Positions 26,810 to 38,925 of a stretch of 64,000 bases of DNA are shown here, piece after piece. The DNA is from Pristionchus mayeri. Lineage: Eukaryota; Nematoda; Chromadorea; Rhabditida; Neodiplogasteridae. The translations under genes were made by a program, and so were the position numbers. The notes beneath the pieces were generated by a model. The model did no database searches and had not been told where the DNA came from. It saw only the letters and a list, made by a program, of their open reading frames with translations. Where the stretch lies: contig BTRK01000002.1 in the NCBI GenBank assembly GCA_036245805.1, positions 8,552,689-8,616,688 on the forward strand, given 5' to 3'. Numbering within the stretch: position 1 is the first letter of the stretch; each line of letters begins with the position of its first letter.

Positions 26810-27300
26810 GGGAAGGTGCAGTGAAGGTTTTTGCGGTTTACGAAAATGCAAAATGGTGTGTGGTGTGGGTATTCGGTAGGGTGCTGAGACATTTTTTTTG
26901 CGATTTCGTTAAATACACAATGGTGTACTGGTGTGGGAATACGGTAGCGTACATTTAAGCATTCTGATATTTAGTAAATAACACCACGGAATGTGGTGTG
27001 GGTATACGGTAACATGCAGTGATAGATTCTGCGATTTCGGAAAATGCATCATTGTGTGTGGTGTGGTAATACGGTAGAGTTATTTTTCCTGCGGTTTAGA
27101 AATCGCAAAAAAAAATGGTGCAGAGGGTGCAGTGAAGGTTTCTGCGATTTAGTAAATCAAACCATGGTGTATGGTGTGGAGGGTGCAGTGAAGGTTTCGC
27201 ATCCGATATGGGAAAATGCACAATGGTGTGTGGTGTGGTGGGTATACGGTAGCGTGCATTTAAGTATTCGGTGTATTGGGAAAATGTACAATTGTGTAAG
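26810..27300. repeat. degenerate minisatellite, about 65-bp units
   Basis: About seven diverged units of gtgcagtgaaggtttctgcg...aatggtgtgtggtgtgggtatacggtag. The ORF at 27044-27418 reads through the array and is not supported as a gene. Confidence 0.7.
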
Positions 27301-27619
27301 GCACCCTGACCTGATGATTTACGGTAGCGTCACCGACGGACAACCAGATTCACAGGCAGACGATACAATATTTTTGTCCTATAGGGACCCTGTGGGTGAC
27401 AGTTTGACAAGAAGCTGACAATTGAAAACGATTGAAAGATGAAACAATATAAGTTAATAATGAAACAAGATAAAAGAGGATATGATATCACATGATATTT
27501 TGATCTTTGATCTGCTCTCGAATTGAAATGAACTGGAAAAAATCGAAAATAACGTTTTCATTTTTTTTCATGAAGTGTATATTTCTTAGAAAGCACTAAT
27601 TGAACTGATTACAATGGTG

Positions 27620-27830
27620 GCAAATTTAGCTCATTTTGTCCACGGAGATCTGAGAAAATGCCAGGCTCGATTCAGGCTCGAAATAGAATCGATGGCTCGA
27701 TCGTAAAGTGGTCGTAAAAGGGCAGAGAGTCGATGGCTCGAAAGCTCGATCCAGGCCCGATAATAAGTCTCTAAGGGGGCTCGATCATTTGTTTTCACCG
27801 CCCTACTGGTCAATATGACATATTTGTCAT
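27620..27830. repeat. second copy of the gctcgattc palindromic repeat
   Basis: Matches 10350-10620 at its start (gtccacggagatctgagaaa) and in the atcgatggctcgat core. The rest is rearranged. Confidence 0.6.
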
Positions 27831-28132
27831 TTTAGATTCAATACGTAACCGCCTTATTTTTTCAGGGGCATAATTGAAAATTCATAATTGAAAACTTTGA
27901 TAATATACAAATCGTTAAAGCATAAGATAATTAATTTTCGACATTTCGACTTACTGTTCGAAGATTACGGATCGTTTTTCGAACGTAATTCCTGTATCCT
28001 TCCCTCTACCGTTCCAACTGTCCATGTTCCAATAGATACACCTATCGAAATCGGCCAATGTCGATACTGAAATCGTGTTCTCTAATTTTTCCAAACTCTT
28101 AACAGACCGTCCACGAGAAAACGTAACAAATG

Positions 28133-28905
28133 GGAGGGGTCCTCGGGTGGTAAAATATAGAATATTCCGGTATTTTTTATGAAGAAAGGGTCTAAAGTTA
28201 GGAACGCAGGCACCAATAGCTAAGGTTCTAGATCGGTTTTAAAAAAGTTGAAAAATAAAAAGATCCCCCCTCTCTCTCTCGCGCGCGCATCTACCATAGT
28301 TTTTGCTAAATTCCAGGATCTGTAGCTCGCTTCAACGAAAAGATAGAAACTTACTTTCGACAGATAAAATGTTCAGCTCATTTTCCTCTACATTTCTAGC
28401 CGAAAGTCAGTTTGCGATACCTATTATCAGCTGATCTACAGTTTTTGTCAAAATAGCGAGTCCTATCTTTGAAAGCGAATTCTCAAAAATATATTTGTTT
28501 TTAAATCTGCAAAAATCATGCAATATCCATTTCCACCCGTAGATTCCGAAAATGGAATGAAAAAACGCCCCCAGGGGGCATCCAAATTAGTTATGAGCAG
28601 GTTTCTGCTGATTCCGACCTAAAAAACGTTTTTAGGCCTGTCTTTTTTAGATCGAAATCTCGTGAGCTCTAGTGTGGAAATTCGTTTTCTACGAGTGAAA
28701 ACACACCAGAAAATCTATTAATCGCGGAATTTTATGATACTAAAATGTTGACCCCAAAATTGGGGGGGGGGTTACTGTATCTTTTTCAAAACCGGCCTAG
28801 GACCTTAGCTATTGGTGCCTGCGTTCCTAAGTTTGGACCCTCACTTCAGAAAAAAATACCGAAATATTATATTTTTTACCATCCGAGACCACTCTGTTAA
28901 AAATA
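28133..28905. repeat. foldback element, 0.77 kb
   Basis: Arm ggaacgcaggcaccaatagctaaggt (about 28200) is mirrored near 28810. The core contains ctctctctcgcgcgcgc. Confidence 0.8.
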
Positions 28906-29106
28906 ACTACTTACTGACCTTTCATTTTATCAGTGATGCTGACATCCGGATCGTCAGACTTTACTGCTGAGGTAACATATGTCTTGAGATATAGCTTGAC
29001 AGCCTCGATTTGATCGATATTGAGATCTGAATATTAACCCTATAGTAAACTTTCGGAAAATTAGAAATAATCGCTCATTAATCCACTCTCATGAAGAGGT
29101 TGACGT

Positions 29107-32100
29107 TAGAGAAACTTGTATCAACCTGCTATAACTATATCACGGATCTCCTGTAAAAATGTAGGAAAATGATACCCACTTGCGACAGTAAAAAATTTTA
29201 AGCACAGTTTTTGCCTAGTAGGACTGCCAAAGTGAGGGCGGGGAGAACAGTTATCCACTTCGTTTAAAGAAGGAGTAACACGAAAAATGGATTGTACACG
29301 TGGAACAGTGGTTGTCGCAGATGACATAAATCCGATCAGAAATCAGTTTATCCGAAGTGTCACAAATGCCTCTATCACGAGGTATGAGAATGAGAAAATC
29401 GGGCCTAAGAGCAGGCGAAAGCGCGCATTTGAAATGAACGAGAAAAACACAGGAATCGCATCTAGCTGGATTCGAACCCTCGCCCCGTGTGCTTAGGAGT
29501 TACCCACTGCGCTATGATCACGATTAGATCGTTCTGAGGAGAAACATTATATCTACCTAACACGCTCATCAGAATGCATTACTTGCTAATATTTTATTCG
29601 TATTACACCTTCTTTAACGGAATTTGCATGTTTACGGGTAGGAATGACCTACTGCTATCTGAGTCAGTTTTTGACTTACAAAGAGCGGATTTTTTACATA
29701 GACGTGTATTGAACTCGTCTATAAGCAGGTTCGCTTACTGTACGCGAAAAAGTGCCACCTTCCTATTGTTATAACACGGATCTCCTGTAAAAATGCAGGA
29801 AATCGAGACCCTTTTGCGACAGAAAAAAATTTTGGGTCACGGATTTCGATGAAACTAATAGAACTGACCAAAGTGAGGGCGGGGAGAACGTCTATCTACT
29901 TCATTTCTCAAAATTTGCATGTTGAACGAACCGCTTTGGAAGCTCGTATATCGGTCACTTTTTGGCCTACAGCGAGCGAATTTTTTCCATTCGATTCGGA
30001 ATTTTCTAATCTACAAAGTTTCTAGCTAACGGTAAGCGCGAAAATTAAGTCTGCACATAGTTATGCCTAAAAAACTGTTTTTGTCGACTCAATATGCTAA
30101 TGAAGTACCTTTTATGTTGAGAAAGGTACGATTTTTATTCTTGATTCGGATTCCCCGCCCCTAAATTGAGGTATGTGCGTAGTTCCTTGCTCATAACTCG
30201 AGGCGTATCATATCGCCGCTCAGTAGGCATAATCCGAACTTGGTGAAATTTTTGAACGAAAAATGTGTTGGTGCCTATCTCACCTCCAACTTATTCAAAT
30301 CAACGAACTGAGATCACTTTTGGATAGCTCTCGAATAGATCTCCAACAATGACTAAGGGACTCTTATTGCTGAAGTTGCCCGTTTTCGAGTTACATAGTA
30401 AAACCCTATTCAATTGATAATAGTGAGAGGATCTTGTCTCATCCAAAAATTACGACAAGTCCAGATTCTCCCTACTGAGTAGCTATGTCTACATCCCCGT
30501 GTTACAACCAACGAACTATATAAATATGTCAATTCAGGGGTGGGGAATCCGAAATAAACATAAAATCCATACATTCACATGCTTATAGTGGACTTTAGGA
30601 CCATTCCGCGTTAAAAAAATTGAAACAAAGTTGTGATAATTTAGTTTTTACGCAGTAACTCGAAAACGGTCAACTTCAGCAATAAGCATCCCTTAGTCAT
30701 TGTTGGAGATCTATTCGAGAGCTATCCAAAGGTGGTCTCAGTTCGTTCATTTGCATATGTTGGAGGTGAGATAGGCACCAACACATTTTTCGTTCAAAAA
30801 TTTCACCAAGTTCGGATTATGCCTACTGAGCGGCGGTATGATACGCCTCGAGTTATGAGCAAGGAACTACGTACATACCTTAATTTAGGGGTGGGGAATC
30901 CGAATCAAGAATAAAAATCGTACCTTTCTCAACATAAAAGGTACTTCATTAGCATATTGAGTCGACAAAAACAGTTTTTTAGGCATAACTATGTGCAGAC
31001 TTAATTTTCGCGCTTACCGTTAGCCAGAAACTTTGTGGATTAGAAAATTTCGAATCGAATGGAAAAAATCCGCTCGCTGTAGGCCAAAGAGTGACCGATA
31101 TACGAGCTTCCAAAGCGGTAGGTCATAACTTCGTTCAACATGCAAATTTTGAGAAATGAAGTAGATAGACGTTCTCCCCGCCCTCACTTTGGTCAATTTT
31201 ACTAGTTTCATCGAAATCCATGAGCCAAATTTTTTTTCTGTTGCATCTGTTCCTGCATTTTCACAGGAGATCCGTGATAATGAAAAAAACAGTTTCAATT
31301 TTAATTTTCTCAAAATTTGTCTCTTAACTATACAATTTTTTTGCAGATTCAGATTCCCCGTGGTCGATTTGATGTACCCATGTTGTTCGTTTGCCATATC
31401 GCGGGTCTCCATATATCGCTACTCAGTAGGGAGAATCAGAACTTGGTGCGATTTTTGTAGGAAACATTCTTTGGTACGTATCTAAAGTCCAACATATGCA
31501 AATGTGAAAACTGAGACCACTTTTGGAGAGACCACCTCTCGAAAAGGTCTCCAACAGTGATGAACGGGTACAAAACACTGGTTGACCGTTTTCGTGATAC
31601 TGGGTAAAAATCAATATAGCTTTACTTTCGAATAGTGATGTGGAATGGTCGCAAAATGAACTATGCACGTACAATTTTTATGACAGATTAGGATTCTCCA
31701 TCCCTGAATTGACATAGGTATGTAGTTCGTTGGTCTAACATAGTGATGTAGACATCGCTGCTCAGTAGGGAGAAACTGGACTTGTCGTAATTTTTGGATG
31801 AAACTCGATACTCTAGATGCGATACATTGAATATGGTTTTACCTAGTATCTCGAAAGCGGTCAACTTCAGTGTCTTGTACCCGCCATTGATGGAGACTTT
31901 CTCAAGAGCTATCCAAAAGTGGCCTCAGTTTACTGATTTGCATATCTTGGAGTTGAGGTACGTACCAAAGAATGTTTCATTCAAATTTTTTTCTGATTCT
32001 CTCCACTGGCAAGGAATGAGGGTAGGTTGGAGTTTTAGAATGATACCTAGCGGGATCGAAAGAGGATCAATTTCTAAGAACTTCTACATGTTTCATATCT

Positions 32101-32712
32101 GCTCAGGGCATCTGTGGATCTCTGCGCTCATAGGGGGGGGGGAGAGGAGCAAAACCATCGATTTCTCAGGCTATGTTCAGAAATCCCGCTTCAGCACGGC
32201 GGTCCACAGAGGCCCTCAGCAGATATGAAAAACCTAGAAGTTCTTAGAATTTGACCATCTTTCGATTCCGCTAGGTCTCATTCTAAAACTCCAACCTACC
32301 CTCGCGGCCATTCCTAGTGGAGGCCCGCAATATGGCAAACGAACAGCATGGGTGCCTCAAATCGACCATGAGGAAATCCAAATCTGCAAAAAAATCGTAT
32401 AGTTAAGAGAAAAATTTTGAGAAAATTAAAATTTAAACTTTTTTATGATTACTATAGGAGGGTGGCATTTTGTCGCGTATAGTAAGCGAACCTGCATATA
32501 GAGGACTTCAATGCGTGTTTTTAGGATTAAATCCGCTCATCGCGGGTCAAAAACTGACTAAGATACGGCTATTTACAGCAGTGGGTCATTCCTACCCGTA
32601 AACATGCAAATTTCGTTAAACGAAGTGGATAAGTGTTCTCCCCGCCCTCGCGTTTGTCAGTCCTACTAGATTATGCAAAACTGTGCTCAAATTTTTTTGT
32701 CAGATGGGTTCC
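29107..32712. repeat. large foldback element with nested palindromes, 3.6 kb
   Basis: Outer arms pair 29107-29260 with 32580-32712. Inner arms pair 29760-30130 with 30920-31290, and 30170-30420 with 30640-30900. A separate small palindrome (32018-32306) sits in the right half. At 29455-29530 the minus strand has an A-box-like TAGCGCAGTGGGTAA and B-box GGTTCGAATCC; it is tRNA-like, but the stems are poor. Confidence 0.85.
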
Positions 32713-32802
32713 TCCATTCTTTCAAGAGATCTAATATAAAATAGTATATAAAAATAATATAGTATAATATAGTATATAAAAAATAAAACTTGCCGGTTTC
32801 TT

Positions 32803-32858
32803 GCACTCCAGTTTCTGCACAGAAATGATCAAGCGAACCAGGGAGACTCATTACAAGA
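32803..32858 (-). pseudogene. relic related to the small gene at 47.6 kb
   Basis: Encodes SLPGSLDHFCAETGVQETGK, resembling GSYDHFCETTGGHG of the two-exon gene at 47596-47869. No further exons found. Confidence 0.35.
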
Positions 32859-33180
32859 ATGGAACAGTTGTCCTGTCCTAAAACAATTGAAATTTGAAGA
32901 TGCAATTTACGCCAGATTAGGTAGCTGGAAAAACTCAATTCGCGTGATATGGCAAACTTCAAGGACGTACGATTGAAAACGAGAGCAATTGAGTAATGGA
33001 AATCGGGTTCGCGTTACTGTGTTCAACTAGCAGCGTTACCAAAAAAATACTATTTTTCAAATAAAGGATGTAGGATAGAAAGAAAGAAATGCTCACGCAA
33101 GTAATAAATACATAAAAATTCAATTGTTTTATGGAAACACCTGTTCGGTTGCGTCACCACTTAAGCATGCTCATGATGGG

Positions 33181-33527
33181 GTATGTTGGGGGTGGCAATT
33201 GCTCAACGGACAACTGCACAACAAATCGCAGTTCGCTTGCCGTTCGACATACTGATTGGGGAGATACTTCATTATGTGCTACCCTACATTTGCATGTATA
33301 AATCTTGTTGCCAGGCGATCTTGAGTTTCACTCCAAATCAACGACCCGGGGTTCATGGAATGTGCATTTCCATGAACCCGTTGAAACTCATGATCGCCTG
33401 GTAACAGGATTTATATATGCAAATGTAGGGTAACACATACTGGTAACAATGAAGCAAATCCCCAATCACTACGTCGAACCGCAAGGGAACGGCGATTTGT
33501 TGTGCAGTTGTCACCCCCCTGGTATGT
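33181..33527. repeat. foldback element, 0.35 kb
   Basis: Short loop at about 33360; arms of about 165 bp (for example gatttgttgtgcagttgtc / its complement; catgaacccg / cgggttcatg). ORFs across it are mirror artefacts. Confidence 0.85.
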
Positions 33528-35467
33528 TTGTATGTTTCGCAATCGATGACACTATTTTACGCGCTCTCTGTCACACTCTCTTGAACGATTTCGAAATCGA
33601 GCGTGCAAAGAAGATAGGACACGATAGGGCGGTACGTCTTTGCGTTGTAATTGTCATGCAATGATGCTGCAGCAAAAACAGATCCTAGCCGATAAGAAGT
33701 ACAATGATGATTCCACAATGTGCATATTGCTGCCATCTGAACGAAAAAGCGGAATAGGCATAAAAGAAGGGCACTACAATTACTAATAAACTTAGTTTCG
33801 GGATCTGGATCAGAGATTGCCCCAGTGCGTCAAACCTCACTAAGCACATTCGCAGAATGAAGAGTCGCATAGTGTCAAAGTGAGAGGAGCGAGAGCGATT
33901 AGAGCGCCCCTTCTCCTTCCATCACCACTATGAGCTTGATAAGAAGTGATATGGAGTGGGTCATGCGACCACTGATGAGAGTGGAGGGCAGAACTATGTT
34001 ATTTATTATTTGTGATGCAAATATAAATGAATACGTGTTGAGTGTGTCAAGCTTACAATGGCTCATGCGCTATTAACGGAGAAAACTCAATATTTTGCTG
34101 ATTTGATTTTCCACATTTCACATACCCACTATAGTATCACAACGTTCCTTTTTGCGAACAATTTGCGGCAGAATATGATGTAGTAAATAAGCACGATTCA
34201 ATTCACAAACGATACAACTGATTTTTCTCGGCATATTTCATAATTGATTATCCGAATGAGAAACAGAGAATTCGAGAATCAAATATCGCGAACGAGTAGA
34301 ATTTAGACTGAGACTTTGCGCATCTCAATTGGCTCCGTGTAACACAATAATTTCACTCAGGAGAATGCGCCGGAGTTGGAAGCCTCCCCCTACGCTAAAG
34401 TCAACAACAAGCTGGATCCAGCACTGAATCCAATGTGCCCCCTTGGATGTAACATGTACACCAACGTTTAAAATGATGCTGATTCCAACATGGGCGCATC
34501 CTCCTGAACATGCAACTTGGTTATGTTCGATTGAAAGAAAGACGATGCACTTCCATTTACAACCAGCCAGTATCATTTCCTATTTCATCGTGTTCACTTT
34601 CTAAATGTCTTGATGTGCTCGCGCTCAAGTAAAGTGTTACGACCGACCCAAGACTAGTCCTACTAAGTGGAATTATTAATCAATGTCAAATGCAAGGTCA
34701 CAGAGATGTGAACAGTTAGCACGCGCATGATATGTCTTAGGAACACTATGGAATTCGTGTCATAAACATAAATTACAATAAAGTGAGAGGTCAAGAATTA
34801 CACTAGATACATACATGCTTGAATAAATGAAAGGATGGAATAAAATCATAGAAGAAAAGAGAGCGTAATGTATTGTGGAGAGGAATGGTGATGACTGTTG
34901 TTCATCCGATACTAGTTGTCTCTACGTTCGCTTAGCGCCCCATAAAACATCATGGCTCTCCCATTCACCGCTCTGAGTCATGACAAATAATGCATCGCGG
35001 CCTTGTTGGTGAACAGGTTAGGAATGTTGGCTGAATTAAAGGATTGAAAAGGGATGAATCAATATTCAACGTTTAAATGAACATATTTTTCACATTAAGC
35101 TACTTTCACATTGTGCCATCGAACAAATCTACTATCCCCAAGGTCATTGCGTTATAATCTTTCGATTGTCTCATGAGCGCGTGTAGGGCTTGGGGTTCGC
35201 ATGTGACCTACGCATGAATAGCCAATGAGAGCTTGCGTAATACGTTGATGTTTCGTTGTGATCATTCGCCGTTTCGTAAAAATCGATGGGTACAATGCAA
35301 TTGTTGTAGAGGAGTCACTTTGTCTTCATGGGAAAAATCAGGGAGGTGATAAGATGTACTACCTTGCTACACGCAGCGTTCTCGATTTCTACTTTCGTAT
35401 ATTTTTGATGATTTTTTGAGCGTGTATTTTATTGCACAGCGTTCATCATGTTCGTATTTTCCATTTT

Positions 35468-35520
35468 AGTACACAATGCTTCTCAGCGCGTCGCCGAGAA
35501 GCATTGTGTACTAAAATGAT
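35468..35520. repeat. perfect hairpin, 21-bp stem
   Basis: TTTTAGTACACAATGCTTCTC and its exact complement, separated by an 11-base loop. Confidence 0.85.
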
Positions 35521-35616
35521 CGCCGGCTGCTTCCTCTTCGGACATACAGTCATATTTCAACTGGCGATCCACGCTGGTATCTGCACTGATGGTCATGGTA
35601 GGGCTGTTTATTTGGC

Positions 35617-35703
35617 ACTAGGTCGGATGAGAACTATGGCGTCATGCCGCCTTTGATATATCAAATGAGGCACGACGTCATTGTTCTCATCCGACCTAGT
35701 GGC
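35617..35703. repeat. second hairpin, cactaggtcggatgagaac stem
   Basis: CACTAGGTCGGATGAGAAC and its complement flank a second pair (tggcgtcatgcc / gcacgacgtca). Confidence 0.8.
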
Positions 35704-37898
35704 ATTTATTTAAAATCTTCCCTCGTTTTGAGCGGATCTAAATGAAAAGGTGTTTTTGAGGAAAATTAACGCAATACCGATGAGCAGCAACTTGTTAGTT
35801 TGAAATATACAAGATATTTAAAAACTTTGAAAATTTGCATACGATAATGAACGTTCAGCTAGCATTGACCATCTCATTTTTTCATACTTAATATCGGCCT
35901 AATCAAGCGTATCTTTTCGCCCTTTATCTGCCCTTTATCAACTTTGAGGGATGAAGAGAGTAGGAAATCGTGACTAGCTGTGTTTGAAATGTTCTAAATA
36001 AGATCTGCTTATTCGATGAAACTCACCCAGTTCTCCTGTGTTGGACAATGGGCTTTTTCATTTTCTCGAATAGTTCGAGAAATGATGCTATCACGCGTGT
36101 CGCCTAAGAATCGAATAAAATATGGGCCGGGCTGGTACATTTTTTGACCCATACCAGTATAAACGTTTTTCGACAGTCCTGCCGTCACAAGATTGCTTCG
36201 AGCTTTGCTCCATATTATGAATTTTAAGCTTAATGTCGTCAAGTTTTAGAGAGCCGAAAATCTCCAACTTTGGAGCGGTACAGCTCCTTCCAAATGGAAT
36301 TTGATGTCTAACCAAAAACAAGGATCCGTTCCTAATAGCACTAGGAAGATGCCAGAGAAATTGGCCCATCAATATTTTATTTGAATTTATGCAAATCGAT
36401 TAAAATGAATCATTTTCACCACAAATTCGGGCCCATGGATTTTCATCAACCTCTAGAGCTCGGAAAGACGAATCGAATGATATGCTGTTCATATAGGCTC
36501 CAAGGGTGCGTTCATGGTATATCATAAATTTAAGATCTTCTCGACATCACATTTCGAGTGATATTCCATTGTTCTCCCCCTAATTTCCCACTCTCTCCCA
36601 TTCTCGCCCACTCATTTCACACCGCGCGTGCGTTGCGATAGGGCCTAACAAAGGGACTATCGAAAACTGATGCACTCTCATTTTCGACTTTTCTAATGTA
36701 CCTACGTTTATTTTATTCTTCGGCGACACGCGTGCTATGATATCTACATAATATCCCGATCTGGGGAGTGGTGTTAGTGTATAAACGGGGCGTGATATAA
36801 GTTCACGAACTCTAACATGGATTCCATATATAAGGAAATTTAGACCATTCTTAACTGGTGGGATGTAAATACCGAGGAATACCGCCCCCTCCTCATATTG
36901 CGATAACATCAACAAATGATGGACAATGTTCTCGCTCTCTCCATATCACACACACTCTCTCGCTACTGGTCGACGAGAGAGCGTGTGATTTAGAGCGAGT
37001 CAGACGATGCCTCCCAATTAGTGCTCATGTTTTAATCGCTAGAACTTGGTGTTGATTACTCGAAATAGAATAGACACCTTTGTGATGGCTTGGAAGGGAA
37101 TATATACGTCAGTAGTCAAACAATATTATACCTTATTATACTATATTATACTGACGGGTTTTCTGTGCCCAGTGCGCACGTAGTTTCAGCTAGCTTTAGT
37201 CTGATGGAGGAGTTGGGTCTTTCTGAGAAGCGTTTTATTAACATTCAAAGCACATCTTCCTCCACAAACTTTGAATGCTTTGAATGTATTGTCCAAACAA
37301 TTTTCTAAAAATTGCTACTTGAGATATTTCTGCCAATGATGACAAATTCAGTTACCCCATCGTTTCACAGTTTGTATATTGGCGTATTGAAAGCGAATGA
37401 AGACTGTAGAAGCGGCAACGTAGTTCTGAATGACAATAATACGCTGTTGAAAACTATAACACATTATCTGCTTGAAGCACCCTCGCATATCTCTAAAGGA
37501 AATACCGTGTATAATAATACAACTTCAAACATTTTGAGTATGGTGTGAAGCACTTTGGACTACGTAGACCTAGCAGTAGTCGGCCTCACCGCACTACACC
37601 ACCTAGCGTAGTCGTTTACGACTTTAAAATCACTTGAAGTTGCTGCACCTGTACCATTACCTGAAGAACATATCGAAATTCAAAAAGTACATATTATTAG
37701 CCATGAAGCCAATGTAATCAAATATTTTCGATAGAACCTCTTCAAAATGAAGCAATCAATGTCGGGTCATCATTATACCCTTGCAGCAAGCAAACCCGAT
37801 TCGACCATATCGACGGACATCCGTTTTTGACACCATTCCACCATAATATCTTGAATGTTACCCCACGTACGGAAATAATTGAATTGAATTGAATATAC

Positions 37899-38069
37899 CT
37901 GCCCATTTTCCAACTCTTTGATGTTCTGGACTTCCTTGCCGTCCGCCGAATACAATTTCTTTGCGCCGCACTGAAATTTTTTTGTGATATATTGGCTTCT
38001 GATTACATACTTCATTGTCATTTCTGTTGCGCTATTTTTTGATGAGTAAAGCTCATTTAAATCAGCCAC
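37899..38069 (-). pseudogene. DCX-family exons, unit C
   Basis: Exon 37970-37899 (24 codons, CGAKKLYSADGKEVQNIKEL then ENGQ) follows a 44-bp intron and an upstream exon ending ...NELYSSKNSATEMTMK. It has a canonical gtatgt donor and tttcag acceptor. The best-preserved splice signals of the four DCX units are here. The downstream exon is about 700 bp away and degenerate, so the gene may be broken. Role unknown; the domain match is to doublecortin. Confidence 0.5.
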
Positions 38070-38564
38070 GTGCCGTCAATGAAATCGCGATCAAACAAGG
38101 TATAATCATTCGGATGTTTTATTTTTTTTTTTGATTCGAACGTATGCGTACATTGGCCAAGCCATCCCCTAATATATGTCATCGAGCTAGCTTAAGATCT
38201 TTATCGAAAAGGATTTTATGGGAATTCAAAAACCATGATCAAAATCTAACATTACTTTCTCACCAACCTAATACTACCCGTTCAACCTTCTTCTGTGCTT
38301 GGAAAAATTGAAAGTTTAGCATCAACTATACAACATTAGAACATAGGTACGTTGAGCAAATTTGTAATATTAATCTGATCTCGTCCTCTCGGTGTCTCTC
38401 CCTTCTCTCTATTTCAGCGTATTTTACCTTTGTATGTGCGTTCTCCGACGCCCTGTCATGGCAACACGAGGAAAAGAGACGGAAATAGAGACTATGTTCC
38501 AAAACTAGAAATGCTGCGCGTATGCAGAAACCTCACACATTACTAGGCTATTCCATAGAAAGTA

Positions 38565-38742
38565 TATAGCAGAATATCTGAGAAAATCAACATATTTCTT
38601 CAGCGACTTGGCACAGGCCGAATTTTCAAATTCCTACTGACTTCACCAATAGGTCGGCATCGACGAGGGAAACATGCGAGCTTCGCTAGATTTTCGATCC
38701 GCATCCGCGCGGTCGCGGGCGCGGATTCTTAAAAATTGAAAA
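38565..38742. repeat. solo left end of foldback family A
   Basis: Matches the left ends at 19455 and 56895 (ATCTGAGAAAATCAACATAT, CTTCAGCGACTTGGCACAGG) up to the GC-rich gcggattc block. The right arm is absent. Confidence 0.8.
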
Positions 38743-38925
38743 TTCGATTATTTATTTATGGATGTTTGTGAACAATAAACAATAACGGATATATCACTCT
38801 ATATCCATATCTATATATAAAGCGCAGTGCCCGCCTGTCCGTTTGACCGGATTGCGAAATAGGGAGGGGAGGGATGGATGACGTTAGAAAGGCATCGGTC
38901 CACTACCGTATCATTATCATTATCA

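Larger units (their letters stand above)
33528..37770. other. gene-poor stretch with hairpins and DCX-unit debris
   Basis: I see no complete gene. Minus-strand text around 37200-37260 encodes RPNSSIRLKLAETT, a diverged copy of the PNSSV exon of the DCX units. The minus ORFs at 36009-36372 and 36580-36915 have no family I recognise. The stretch at 35930-36000 resembles the DCX-unit upstream region. Confidence 0.4.

Noticed and set aside
29455..29530. Functional tRNA gene
   Set aside because: A and B boxes are present, but T and anticodon stems pair poorly and no acceptor stem is evident; listed only as tRNA-like.
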